Shown: piece by piece, positions 7,565-17,500 of the stretch
Layout: the number at the start of each line of letters is the position of its first letter
Position numbering within the stretch: position 1 is the first letter of the stretch
Source: Burkholderia diffusa
GTDB taxonomy: Bacteria; Pseudomonadota; Gammaproteobacteria; Burkholderiales; Burkholderiaceae
Reading direction: 5' to 3'
Assembly: GCF_001718315.1 (NCBI RefSeq)
Contig: NZ_CP013362.1
Location: forward strand, 1,674,001 to 1,738,000
DNA: 64,000 bases
Made by a program: the position numbers and the translations under genes
The notes under the pieces: generated by a model
What the model was told of the DNA's origin: nothing
Database searches by the model: none
What the model saw: the letters and a program-made list of their open reading frames with translations, nothing else

Positions 7565-8405
7565 TATCGCCGCGCTTGCCGCGCGCGGATTGACGGTGGG
7601 TTATCGCGACCATGTCGTGATCGACGGGCTGGACCTGTCGATCGCGGCCGGCCGCGTTACCGCGCTGTGCGGCCCGAACGGCTGCGGCAAGAGCACGCTG
7701 CTGCGCACGCTCGCGGGTCTGCAGCCTACGCGTGCGGGCCACGTCGACGTGAACGGCAAGCCGCTCGCGTCGTTTCGCCGTCGCGCGCTCGCGCGCGAGC
7801 TGACGATGCTCGCGCAGTTCAACCAGATTCCGTCGGGGCTCACCGTGCGCGAGCTGGTCGCGTATGGGCGCTACGCGTATGGCGGATTCCTGCGCGGATT
7901 GTCGCGCGCCGACCATGCGGCGATCGACGAGGCGCTCGACACCAGCGGCCTCGCCGGCGATGCCGAGCGTGACGTCGGCGCGCTGTCGGGCGGCGAGCGG
8001 CAGCGCGCGTGGATCGCGATGGCGCTCGCGCAGCAGGCGCCGATCGTGCTGCTCGACGAGCCGACGACCTATCTCGACATCCATCACCAGCTCGACATCC
8101 TGGATGCGCTGCGCGCGCTGAACCGCGCGCGCGGGCTGACGATCGTGTGGGTGCTGCACGACCTGAACCAGGCAGCGGCGTACAGCGACGAGATCGTGCT
8201 GATGCGTGCCGGCCGCCTCGTCGCGCAGGGCTCGCCCGACGCGATGCTGGAGCCGGCGCGGCTGCGCGCGGCGTTCGGCGTCGACATGCTGAAGCTCGCG
8301 CATCCGCAGACCGGCGCGCCGATGTGCGTGCCGGCCTACGGGCCGCCGACATCCGGCACGGCGGACGCGTTCGATCGCGCAATTCACCGGGATATCGCCG
8401 TATGA
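7554..8405 (+). CDS. orbC: Ferric-ornibactin ABC importer, ATP-binding protein
   Basis: 283 residues. The start at 7554 is set by GGAGGG eight bases upstream. Walker A GPNGCGKSTLL (about residues 39-49), Q-loop near 90, signature LSGGERQR (about 145-152), Walker B VLLDEPTTYLD (about 166-176) and switch His (VLHDLNQAA, about 201) are all intact. It belongs to the FecE/FepC group of siderophore importers. It would power inner-membrane uptake through OrbD. ATGA overlap with orbD. Confidence 0.95.
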   Translation: MARSIAALAARGLTVGYRDHVVIDGLDLSIAAGRVTALCGPNGCGKSTLLRTLAGLQPTRAGHVDVNGKPLASFRRRALARELTMLAQFNQIPSGLTVRELVAYGRYAYGGFLRGLSRADHAAIDEALDTSGLAGDAERDVGALSGGERQRAWIAMALAQQAPIVLLDEPTTYLDIHHQLDILDALRALNRARGLTIVWVLHDLNQAAAYSDEIVLMRAGRLVAQGSPDAMLEPARLRAAFGVDMLKLAHPQTGAPMCVPAYGPPTSGTADAFDRAIHRDIAV

Positions 8406-10495
8406 CGACGTTCGCGATGCGCAAGCGGCTCGCCGCGAGCGGGCAGGGTGCCGCATCCGGCCGCCGTGCCGGCGCGCTCGCGCTCGGCCTCGTCGTGCTG
8501 ATCGCCGTGCTGGCGGTGCTGCGCATCGCGCCGGACGTGCGCGCGTGGTGGCACGCAGCGCCGGGCAGCGACGCTGCCGCGCTCGCGGGCGTGTTCCTGT
8601 TCGATCTCAACCTGCCGCGCGTCGCGGCCGCGCTGGTCGCCGGCGGCTGCCTCGGCATCGCGGGCGCGCTGTTCCAGTCGCTCACGCGCAACCCGCTCGC
8701 GTCGCCCGACCTGCTCGGCGTGACGGGCGGCGCCCAGCTCGGCCTGCTCGCGGCAATGCTGGTGCCGGCGCTCGCCGGCGTCGCGTCGGTGCCGCTGTTG
8801 TTCGTCTGCGGACTGATCGCCGCCGCGTGCGCGATCGCCGCGGCCGGCGGCTGGCGCGCGACGCCGCTGCGGCTCGTGCTCGCGGGCAGCGTCTGCATGC
8901 TGCTGTTCGCGGCACTGTCGACGCTCGTGCTCGCGTTCTTCGAGCAGAACATCGCGGGCGCCGCGCTGTGGACCAACGGCAGTCTCTATCAGCCGGGCGC
9001 GACCGGGCTCGCGCTCGCCGCACGCTGGCTCGTCGTGCCGCTGCTGGCACTGCCGTTCGTGATCCGGCCGCTGAATCCGCTTGCGCTCGGCGACGAGGCG
9101 GCGGCGGCCGCCGGCGTGCGCGTCGACGCGTCGCGACTCGCCGCGACGATCGTCGCAGTCGCGTTCACGAGCGTGGCCGTCAGCATCGCCGGCCCGCTGT
9201 CGTACGTCGGGCTCGTCGCGCCGAATCTGCTGCGCCAGGTGCGCGGCGCACGCGCGGCCCGGCTCGGCGTGCTGGTGCCGCTGTCGGCGCTCGCGGGCGG
9301 CGCGCTCGTGCTCGTCACCGACAGTGCGGTGCTCGCGTCGGGCCTCGACGCGACGTTGTCGACCGGCGTCGCAATCGCGCTCGTCGGCACGCCGCTGATG
9401 CTCGCGATGATCCGGCGCGGCGCTGCATGGTCGGGCGTGCTGCACGCGCAAGCCGAACGCGCGGTCGGCAGCGGCTCGACGCGGGTGGTCGCCTGGCTCG
9501 AGCAGCTCGGCTGGCCGTTGCGCGCCGCGCTGTTCGTCGCGGCCGGCGTCCTCGTCGTGTTCGTCGGCGTGTCGGCCGGCCCCGAATGGCTGTCGCCGGC
9601 ACGCTGGTCCGCCGCGCTGTCGGGTCACGATGCCGTCGCACGGATGCTGATCGACCTGCGTATGCCGCGGCTGCTGTGCGCGCTTCTCGCGGGTGCGCTG
9701 CTGGCCGTGAGCGGCGTCGCGATGCAGAGCGTGGTGCGCAACCCGCTCGCGGGCCCCGAAGTGCTCGGCGTCACGCAGGGCGCGGGGCTCGTCACGCTTT
9801 TTGCGCTGTCGACGTGGCCGCTGATGGGGCACGCGACGCTCGCCGGCGCCGCGTTGACCGGAGGCGCGCTGTCGCTCGCGATCACGCTCGCGCTGAATCA
9901 CCGGCACCGCTACGCGCCGCTCGCGGTCGCGCTGACCGGCATCGTGATCGGCGCGCTATGGACGACGCTCGCGCAGTGGCTGATCACGCAGGAAAGCGTG
10001 CAGCCCGCGCGCTTCGTCGTGTGGCTCGTCGGCGGCACCTACGGTCGCAGCTGGGGCGAGGTGTCGATGCTGCTGCCGTGGTGCGTGCTCGCGGTGCCGG
10101 TATTCGCATGGCTCGCCGGGCCGCTCGACATGCTCGCGCTCGGAGACGACCAGGCGACTGCGCTCGGCCTGCCGGTCGCGGCGCTGCGGCCGCTCGCGCT
10201 GACGATTGCGACGCTCGCCGCCTGTGCGGCCGTCGCGGCGGTCGGGCCGGTCGGCTTCATCGGACTGATGGCGCCGCATGTCGCGACGATGCTCGGCGCG
10301 CGCCGGCACCGCACGCGGCTGTGGCTCGCGGCCGCATGCGGCGCGCTGATTCTCGGATGTGCCGACCTGGCGGCCCGCACGGTCGTCGCGCCGCGCGAAG
10401 TGCCGGCAGGTGTCCTGACCGCGCTGATCGGCGCGCCGTACCTGCTCGGGCTGCTGGTTCTCGAGGGGCGCCGCGCCCGGCGCGCGGGGCGATGA
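8402..10495 (+). CDS. orbD: Ferric-ornibactin ABC importer, fused double permease (FhuB-like)
   Basis: 697 residues, twice the size of a standard FecCD permease. Two homologous halves are visible: half one has LPRVAAALVAGGCLGIAGALFQ...RNPLASPDLLGVTGGA, half two (from about residue 370) has MPRLLCALLAGALLAVSGVAMQ...RNPLAGPEVLGVTQGA. Each half ends with a GxxxFIGLxxPH-type coupling motif (LSYVGLVAPNLLR; VGFIGLMAPHVATML). Each half would span the inner membrane about ten times, so one chain makes the whole channel, as in FhuB. ATGA overlaps link it to orbC before and orbF after. Confidence 0.95.
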   Translation: MTTFAMRKRLAASGQGAASGRRAGALALGLVVLIAVLAVLRIAPDVRAWWHAAPGSDAAALAGVFLFDLNLPRVAAALVAGGCLGIAGALFQSLTRNPLASPDLLGVTGGAQLGLLAAMLVPALAGVASVPLLFVCGLIAAACAIAAAGGWRATPLRLVLAGSVCMLLFAALSTLVLAFFEQNIAGAALWTNGSLYQPGATGLALAARWLVVPLLALPFVIRPLNPLALGDEAAAAAGVRVDASRLAATIVAVAFTSVAVSIAGPLSYVGLVAPNLLRQVRGARAARLGVLVPLSALAGGALVLVTDSAVLASGLDATLSTGVAIALVGTPLMLAMIRRGAAWSGVLHAQAERAVGSGSTRVVAWLEQLGWPLRAALFVAAGVLVVFVGVSAGPEWLSPARWSAALSGHDAVARMLIDLRMPRLLCALLAGALLAVSGVAMQSVVRNPLAGPEVLGVTQGAGLVTLFALSTWPLMGHATLAGAALTGGALSLAITLALNHRHRYAPLAVALTGIVIGALWTTLAQWLITQESVQPARFVVWLVGGTYGRSWGEVSMLLPWCVLAVPVFAWLAGPLDMLALGDDQATALGLPVAALRPLALTIATLAACAAVAAVGPVGFIGLMAPHVATMLGARRHRTRLWLAAACGALILGCADLAARTVVAPREVPAGVLTALIGAPYLLGLLVLEGRRARRAGR

Positions 10496-11292
10496 CCCAG
10501 GCGCTCGACGGCGCACGCGCCACGCGCTTCTCCGCGTTCGCCCCCGAACCGTTCGCCGAGCATCTCGACACGGTATGGCTCGGAATGCCCGACGATGCGC
10601 ACGCACTTGGCCGGATCGTCGTGCCGGTCGACGCGCTGCCCGATCATCGCGATGCGCTGCTCGATGCGATGGCCCGCCACTACGGCGGCGATCCGGCGCT
10701 GCATGCGCGTGCGCTGATGTCGCAATGGAGCAAGTATTACTTCGGCCGTGCAGCGCCTGCCGGCGTGGTCGCCGCGCTGACGCTCGGCCGGCCGCTCGAC
10801 ATGGCGCCTGGCCGCACGTTCGTCGCACTCGACGACGGGATGCCGGCCGCGCTGTATTTCGCGCCGGACGCGCTCGGCGCGCCGTGCGACGCACCTGCGC
10901 CGCGCTATGCGGGGCTGCTCGCGCATCTTGGCGCGGTGATCGACCTGCTCGCGGCGATGGGCCGCGTCACGCCGCGCGTACTGTGGAGCAACGCGGGCAA
11001 CCTGCTCGACTATCTGTTCGGCACATACCGTTCGCTGCCGTGCGCCGCCGATCCCGCGCGCGATGCCGACTGGCTGTTCGGCGCGTGTCGTGTCGAAGGC
11101 GAGCCAAATCCGCTGCGCCAGCCGGTGCGCGACGCGGTGCCGCGCTCGCCGCTGTTGCCGACGCCATTCCGCGCGCGCCGCGTGTGCTGCCTGCGCTATG
11201 AAATTCCTGGAGAAACGCAACTGTGTGGAAGCTGCCCGCTGCTATTGACGATGGACGACGCGGCGCTGGCCGAGCAGGATGCGATCCGGTGA
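10492..11292 (+). CDS. orbF: Siderophore ferric reductase, FhuF-like 2Fe-2S protein
   Basis: 266 residues. The C-terminus carries the FhuF-type cluster motif: Cys232-Cys233, 11 residues, Cys245-x2-Cys248 ([17 protein letters not shown]). This spacing is close to the E. coli FhuF motif that holds a [2Fe-2S] centre. The protein would reduce ferric ornibactin in the cytoplasm so that iron is released. [18 protein letters not shown] (about residues 82-100) and [12 protein letters not shown] (about 163-174) fit the family. It starts inside the orbD stop (ATGA). I use orbF for the reductase and orbB for the binding protein, following B. cenocepacia usage as I recall it. Confidence 0.9.
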   Translation: MTQALDGARATRFSAFAPEPFAEHLDTVWLGMPDDAHALGRIVVPVDALPDHRDALLDAMARHYGGDPALHARALMSQWSKYYFGRAAPAGVVAALTLGRPLDMAPGRTFVALDDGMPAALYFAPDALGAPCDAPAPRYAGLLAHLGAVIDLLAAMGRVTPRVLWSNAGNLLDYLFGTYRSLPCAADPARDADWLFGACRVEGEPNPLRQPVRDAVPRSPLLPTPFRARRVCCLRYEIPGETQLCGSCPLLLTMDDAALAEQDAIR

Positions 11293-12332
11293 CTGGGTTG
11301 CCACACGCCGGCCGCCGCCATGCGCTCGGCGCACTGGCCGCGCTCGGCGCCGCATGCTGCGGTGCGCTGGCTGTACCGTCCGCCGCTGTCGCGGACGACG
11401 CGCGCGGCGGGCAGGGCGGCACCGCCCCCCAGTTGGGCCGCTCGCTTGCCGGCAATCCCGTCGTATCGCAGGCGAGCGCGACGATGCCCGTGCGCCCGCA
11501 ACGCGTGGTCGCGCTCGACTTCATGTTTGCCGAAAGCGTGATCGCTCTCGACATCGTGCCGGTCGGCATGGCCGATACCGCGTTCTATCCGGGCTGGCTC
11601 GGCTACGAAAGCGAGCGGCTCGCGCACGTGACCGACATCGGCTCGCGTCAGGAGCCGGGGCTCGAGGCGATCGCCGCGGTGAAGCCCGACCTCATCATCG
11701 GCGTCGGCTTCCGGCATGCGCCGATCTTTGCCGCGCTCGACCGGATCGCGCCGACGATCCTGTTCCAGTTCAGTCCGAACGTGTCGGAAGACGGCGTTCC
11801 CGTCACGCAGCTCGACTGGATGCGGCAGATCTTCCGAACGATCGGTGCCGTGACCGGGTGCGATGCGCGTGCGAAGGCGATCGAAGGGAAGCTCGATGCA
11901 GGGATCGCGCGCAACGCGACACGGCTCAAGGCCGCGGGCCGCGGTGGCGAACGCATCGCACTGCTGCAGGATCTCGGGTTGCCCGATCGCTACTGGGCCT
12001 ATACGGGCAACAGCACGTCGGCCGGCCTCGCGCGCGCGCTCGGGCTCGACCCGTGGCCGAAGAAGCCGACGCGGGAAGGCACGCTTTACGTGACGTCCGC
12101 CGATCTGCTGCGGCAACGCGATCTGGCCGTGCTGTTCGTCACCGCGACGGGGATGGACGTGCCGCTGTCGTCGAAGCTCGACTCGCCGGTGTGGCGTTTC
12201 GTGCCCGCGTTGCGCGAACGCAGGATCGCACTCGTCGAGCGGAACATCTGGGGGTTTGGCGGGCCGATGTCCGCGTTGAAGCTCGCCGACGTGATGGCCG
12301 ATACGCTGCTGAGGCTGCCGGCCGTGCGCTGA
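11289..12332 (+). CDS. orbB: Periplasmic ferric-ornibactin binding protein
   Basis: 347 residues. The chosen GTG overlaps the orbF stop (GTGA); it gives a signal peptide ([20 protein letters not shown], cleavage near AVADDA). The mature part has the FhuD/FepB pattern: [25 protein letters not shown], then [23 protein letters not shown] (about residues 115-140), and a C-terminal lobe ending [12 protein letters not shown]. It would pass the ferric siderophore from OrbA to OrbD. A longer reading from GTG at 11223 would sit inside orbF and lacks a signal peptide at its start. Confidence 0.9.
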   Translation: MTGLPHAGRRHALGALAALGAACCGALAVPSAAVADDARGGQGGTAPQLGRSLAGNPVVSQASATMPVRPQRVVALDFMFAESVIALDIVPVGMADTAFYPGWLGYESERLAHVTDIGSRQEPGLEAIAAVKPDLIIGVGFRHAPIFAALDRIAPTILFQFSPNVSEDGVPVTQLDWMRQIFRTIGAVTGCDARAKAIEGKLDAGIARNATRLKAAGRGGERIALLQDLGLPDRYWAYTGNSTSAGLARALGLDPWPKKPTREGTLYVTSADLLRQRDLAVLFVTATGMDVPLSSKLDSPVWRFVPALRERRIALVERNIWGFGGPMSALKLADVMADTLLRLPAVR

Positions 12333-12482
12333 ACGCGCGGATTGTCGTTCGTGGGTGGGGAAACGAGAGTCGCACAGGCATTCGCAAGTCTCCGCATGCC
12401 GATGGCATCACGAATACACCAGTACACCGAACGATATTTCCTTCCGCTTTTTCGGATCCTTTCCGCTTGGCCGAACCGAAAA

Positions 12483-12524
12483 CCGGCCGCCTGCACGCGC
12501 CGATTGCGGCGCGCAGGCGGTCGG
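12483..12524. terminator. Hairpin between convergent orbB and orbE
   Basis: CCGGCCGCCTGCACGCGCCG and CGGCGCGCAGGCGGTCGG pair around an ATTG loop with one bulge. It lies in the 205-bp gap between the ends of two converging operons, and so can serve both directions. Confidence 0.65.
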
Positions 12525-12537
12525 TGTTCATGCGTGC

Positions 12538-14283
12538 TTACGCGCTCAGCGCGTCGGCGCCATCCCGTGCGCGTGACCGCGCGGGCGTCGTGTCGCTGAC
12601 GATCTGCCCGTTGTCGAGCTTCAGCAGCCGATCGGCGAGACCGAAATAGCGATCGTCGTGCGTGATCACGATCACGGCCTTGCCGCGCGCGCGCAGTTCG
12701 GGCAACAACTGCTCGTAGAACACCGCCTTGAACGACGGATCCTGGTCGGCCGCCCATTCGTCGAACAGGTAGAACGGCCGGTCCTCCAGATACGCGACGA
12801 CGAGCGCGAGCCGCTTGCGTTGCCCGGTCGACAGCGCGCGGTTCGAGAACGCGCCGTCGACGACCTTCACCTTGTGATCGAGCGCGAGCTTCGCGACCAG
12901 CGCGTTCGCGCGCGCGTCGGCCTGCGCACGCGCCGGATCGTCGGGATCGACGATGCCGAGCAACGCATCGAACAGGTGGAAATCGTTGAACACGGCGCTG
13001 AAGCGCTGCCGGTACGCGGCACGCTCGCGCCAGCCGATCGTCCGGCCGTCGACCTCGATCGCGCCTTCCTCCGGCTCGTAGAGCCCTGTCAGCACCTTCG
13101 CAAGCGTCGTCTTGCCGCTGCCGTTGCCGCCGACGATGAACACGAGCTCGCCCGGCCGGATCGTCAGGTCGATCGGCCCGATCCGGAACATGCGTTCGTC
13201 GCGTTCATGGAAATACGCGTGCGTGACCCCGCGCAGCGTGACGGCGCCGGCCGCCGGCACGTCGGGCGCATCGCTGGCTGGCGGCACCGTGCGCAGCGCG
13301 CCGAATTCGGCCATCACGCCTTCGATGCGCGCAAGCGACACACGTGCCGCATTGACGGTCGGCAGATTGTTCAGCAGTCCGTCGAGCGGCACCAGCATGA
13401 ACAGGAACACGACGACGTAGCCGGCCGCCGTGCCTGCATCGGCATGCACGCCGAGCTGCGGCCAGAATGCGGCCGCGCCGAGGAACGCATAGAACAGGAA
13501 GATGATCCAGCCGACGCCGACTGCATACGCGCTGAACGCGCGGCGGCGGTGGTCGCGCACCTCGCCGATCGCGGCGCCGAGCTGGCCGTCGACGAACTGG
13601 CGTGCGCGCGCGTCGTGCAGCTTCAGTTCCTTCGCGCCGGAGAACAGCGAACCGAGATAGCCGAACAGGCGGTCCTGCGCGTGGCCGGCCGCCTCGAGCG
13701 ACGCGATCGCGCGGCGATCGCCGGTGTGATAGCCGAGCGAGCCCGCGACGATCGCGGTCAGCGCGAGCAGGCACACGGGCCACGACAGCCACGCGAGATA
13801 GCCGAGGCAGCCGAACACGATCGAGCCGTGCATCACCAGGTTCGGCAGCGCGAAGAACAGCATCGACACGTTGGTCGCGTCGTCGGTGAGCACCGACTGT
13901 ACGGGCGCCGCGCCGATCCGCTCGATGTCCCGCAGCTCGGCCGCGCCGACGCGCCGCGCGAGATGCACGCGCAGCCGTGCCATCGTGTCCTGCGACAGCC
14001 GGGCGAACAGCGTGCCCGACACGATGCGCGTGACGAGCGCGATCACCGCGCACAGCGCGAAGCGCCATGCGAGCGACGCATCGGCCGCGCCGGGCGTCGC
14101 GAGCGCGCGGTTCAGCGTCGCGACGAGCAGCACGCTCGCGACGCCGTTGAGCACGCAGGCAACGAGCGCCAGCGCGAGCGACGCGCGGCTTTCGCGCAGC
14201 AGCGCGAGGATCAGGCGGGCCGCTGGGCGGCCGGGGGAGGCGTCGAGGGACGGCGGGGAAGAAGGCTCGTGGGCAGCGGTCAT
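12538..14283 (-). CDS. orbE: ABC exporter fused permease/ATPase, PvdE-like siderophore (precursor) exporter
   Basis: About 581 residues: six transmembrane segments in the first 330 residues, then an ATPase domain with Walker A IVGGNGSGKTTLAKVL (about 378-393), LSTGQRKRLALV signature (about 485) and FYLFDEWAADQDP (Walker B, about 505-517). The signature LSTGQ and DEWAADQDP are typical of PvdE and cyclic-peptide exporters. By analogy to PvdE it would move ornibactin or its precursor to the periplasm. I used ATG at 14283; a GTG at 14358 in the same frame is possible and neither has a strong ribosome binding site. It is transcribed alone, divergent from orbI. Confidence 0.9.
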   Translation of the reverse strand: MTAAHEPSSPPSLDASPGRPAARLILALLRESRASLALALVACVLNGVASVLLVATLNRALATPGAADASLAWRFALCAVIALVTRIVSGTLFARLSQDTMARLRVHLARRVGAAELRDIERIGAAPVQSVLTDDATNVSMLFFALPNLVMHGSIVFGCLGYLAWLSWPVCLLALTAIVAGSLGYHTGDRRAIASLEAAGHAQDRLFGYLGSLFSGAKELKLHDARARQFVDGQLGAAIGEVRDHRRRAFSAYAVGVGWIIFLFYAFLGAAAFWPQLGVHADAGTAAGYVVVFLFMLVPLDGLLNNLPTVNAARVSLARIEGVMAEFGALRTVPPASDAPDVPAAGAVTLRGVTHAYFHERDERMFRIGPIDLTIRPGELVFIVGGNGSGKTTLAKVLTGLYEPEEGAIEVDGRTIGWRERAAYRQRFSAVFNDFHLFDALLGIVDPDDPARAQADARANALVAKLALDHKVKVVDGAFSNRALSTGQRKRLALVVAYLEDRPFYLFDEWAADQDPSFKAVFYEQLLPELRARGKAVIVITHDDRYFGLADRLLKLDNGQIVSDTTPARSRARDGADALSA

Positions 14284-14387
14284 CGGCAACGTCGGTAAAT
14301 GAAGGGCGGGCAAACCTTGCGGAAACGGCAGGACTGGTGCGAAAGCAGCGCACGGCACAGGCCCGGTCGCGGCGTTCCTCCCTGATA

Positions 14388-14412
14388 GACGAACGGGCCG
14401 CGCAAATATTTA
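14388..14412 (-). promoter_or_regulatory. OrbS-dependent promoter of orbE
   Basis: On the minus strand: TAAA (14412-14409), 17 bp, CGTC (14391-14388). Identical core and spacing to the orbH and orbI promoters. Confidence 0.8.
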
Positions 14413-14460
14413 GCCATGCGTTCAAAAAGTGCATTCGTTCCGACTTTGCGCGCAAGACGG

Positions 14461-14485
14461 TAAAAAATCGGCTGCGCCGTTCGTC
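14461..14485 (+). promoter_or_regulatory. OrbS-dependent promoter of the orbI operon
   Basis: TAAA (14461-14464), 17 bp, CGTC (14482-14485). Transcription would begin near 14493, so the ATG at 14505 would leave only a leader of about 12 bases, while the ATG at 14556 leaves about 60. Confidence 0.8.
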
Positions 14486-14555
14486 ACACCAGTGAAGCCG
14501 CCCCATGCGGCCCCGAGACTTGGCCGAAGCGGCCGGACCGAAGGACTTCACGCAC

Positions 14556-17500
14556 ATGACGAGTTTCCCGACTGCGCTGCATCACCGAATTCGCGAACTG
14601 GCGCGCCGTGCGCCAGACGCGCCCGCGCTCGCCGCGCCTTTCCAGAGCGACCTGCGCCTGTCGCGCGGCGCGCTCGACGCGCGCGCGTCGTACCTTGCCC
14701 GCCAATTGCGCGCGGCCGGTGTCGGCGCGGAAGTGCGGGTGGGCGTCTGCGTGGAACGCTCGTGCGAGCTGTTCATCGCGTTGCTCGCCGTGCTGAAGGC
14801 GGGTGGCGTATTCGTGCCGCTCGATCCGCGTCATCCGGCCGCGCGGCTGGACTGGATCGTGCGCGACGCGCAACTGCGCCACGGGATCGTCGACGCGGCC
14901 GGCCGCGCGGCGCTCGGCGCGCCGTTCGAACACGCGTTCGACGCGATGTCCGCGGATGCGGGTGCCGCCGCCTTCGTCGACGACGAGGACGTGCCGGTAC
15001 ATCCGCGCTCGGCGGCCTACATGATCTACACGTCGGGCTCGACCGGCACGCCGAAGGCGGTGGTCGTCGAGCACGGGCCGCTCGCCGCGCATTGCGACGC
15101 GCTCGCGGCCGCGCTGCCGATCGAGGGCGGCGACCGCCTGCTGCATTTCGCGTCGGTCAATTTCGATGCCGCGCACGAGTGCTGGCTCGCGCCGCTCGCG
15201 GTCGGCGCGAGCGTGACGATTGCGCCGCCGCAGCCGTTCGCTCCGGACGCCGCCCATGCGCTGATGGTGACGGAATCGATCAGCGTCGCCGCGTTTCCGC
15301 CTGCGTATCTGCGCGAGTTCGCGGCCGTCGCCGCGCGCGACGGCGTCCCGTCGGCGTTGCGCGTGCTCGCGTTCGGCGGCGAAGCGCTGCCGCAACAGGC
15401 ATTCGAATTCGTGCGCCGCACGTTCCCGTCGGTTCGGCTGATCAATGGCTACGGGCCCACCGAGGCCGTGATCTCCCCGATGCTGTGGCCGGTCGAGCCA
15501 GGCGACGCGCCGGCGTTGGCGACGGGTGATGCCTATGCGGCGCTGCCGATCGGTCGCGCGATCGGCCCGCGCGTCGCGCGCATCGACGGCGACGGGGCCG
15601 ACGAGCAGGGCGACCCGGGCGAGGGCGGCGAACTGCTGCTCGGCGGCGTATGTCTGGCGCGCGGCTACCACGGCCGCCCGGCGCTGACGGCCGAACGCTT
15701 CATTCCCGATGCGCACGGCGAACCCGGTGCCCGCGTGTACCGAACCGGCGACCTCGCGCGCCTGCGCGCCGACGGCACGTTCGACTATCTCGGCCGCCTC
15801 GACGACCAGGTCCAGGTGCGCGGCGTGCGTGTGGAGCCTGCGGAAATCGCCGCGTGCCTGCGCGCGCATCCGGCGGTGGCCGACGCAGCCGTCATCGCCG
15901 AAACCGGCAATGGGCCCACGCGGCTGATCGCGTGCGTCGCGCTGCGCGCGGCGGCCGACGATGCGACGCTGAAGGCGCACGTGGGCGCGCAGTTGCCCGC
16001 CGCGTGGCAGCCGCATCGGTTCGTGCGCTGCGATGCGCTGCCGTACACGCTGAACGGCAAGATCGACCGTGCCGCGCTACGCGAGCGCATCGCGGCCGCC
16101 CGCGACACGGAACGACCCGCGGGCGACGCGCCGCGCACGCCGACCGAACAGCAGATCGCCGGCCTCTGGCAAACGCTGCTTGGCCTCGACGCGACGCCGT
16201 CGCGCGACGAGCGCTTCTTCATGCTGGGTGCCGACTCACTCGCCGCGATGCAACTGCAGGCCGCGATCCGCGCCGCGTTGCGCGTGAACCTGCGGCTCGA
16301 CACGCTGTTCGCCGATCCGGCGCTGGCGGAACTGGCCGCGCACGTCGATCGCGCGGAACGCGAAACGGGCGAGCCGCTGGCCGCGATTGCCGCACGCCGC
16401 GCGCCGGCCGATGCCGCCGCATCGGATGTCCCGTACGTCGATCGCACCGCTTCGCTCGCCCAGCAGCGTTTCTGGGTGCTCGCGCAAACGCGCGACGCCG
16501 GCGCCGCGTATCACATCGCCGCACACTGGACGATCGACGGTGCGCTTGACCACGCCGCATTGCAGCGCGCGCTCGATCACGTGATCGAGCGGCACGACGC
16601 GTGGCGCACGACGCTCGTCGACAACGACGACGGCATCGTGATGCAGCGCATCCATGCCCATCTGCCGGTTACGATCGGGACGATCGACCTGCGCGGGCAA
16701 GCGCCTGCCGCACGCGACGCGCAAGCCGCGCGCATGGCCGAGCGCGACGCAGGCACGCCGTTCGATCTGTCGAACGGGCCGCTGCTGCGCGCGACGCTCA
16801 TCGCGCTTGCCGACGATCGTCACCGGCTGCTGCTGACCGCGCACCATGCGATCAGCGATGGCTGGAGCTCGCGCTGCGCATTCGACGAACTGTCGGCCGC
16901 GTATCGCGCGTATGCGGAAGGCTGCGATCCGTCGTTGCCGGCACTGCCGATCCAGTACGCCGACTATGCGGACTGGCAGCGCGACATGCTCGCCGGCGGC
17001 GAGGGCGAGCGTCAGCTCGACTACTGGCGCGATGCATTGCGCGACGTGCCGGGCCCGCTCGCGCTGCCGGTCGACCGTCAACCGGGCGCGACGCGCACGC
17101 TGCACGGCGCACGCGTATCGGTCCGCCTGCCCGACGCGGTCGTCACCGACATCCGGCGTCTCGCGCGCGATGCGCAGGCCACGGTCTTCACGGTGCTGCT
17201 GGCCGCGCTCGACGCATGGCTGTCGCGCCTGACCGGCGAGACCGACGTGGTCGTCGCGGTGCCGGTCGCGCATCGCCAGCGCCCGGAAACGCGTGCATTG
17301 CTCGGCCTGTTCCTGAATACGGTCGCGCTGCGCGTGCGGGTGGCGCCGACGCTGCCGTTCCGCGCGCTGGTCGACGCGGCGCGCACGGCGGCGCTCGATG
17401 CGGTCGCGCACCAGGACGTCCCATTCGAGCGTGTCGTCGATGCGGTGAAACCGCCCGTCAAGCGCGGCGACGAATGGCTGCGCGTGAAATTCGCGCAGCA

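Noticed and set aside
11223..11288. Longer N-terminus for OrbB starting at GTG 11223
   Set aside because: It would overlap the Cys-rich end of orbF by 70 bp and bury the signal peptide; the GTG at 11289 overlapping the stop fits operon style.
11300..11360. Twin-arginine signal peptide on OrbB ([10 protein letters not shown])
   Set aside because: The residues around RR do not match the Tat consensus (S/T-R-R-x-F-L-K); a plain Sec signal is enough.
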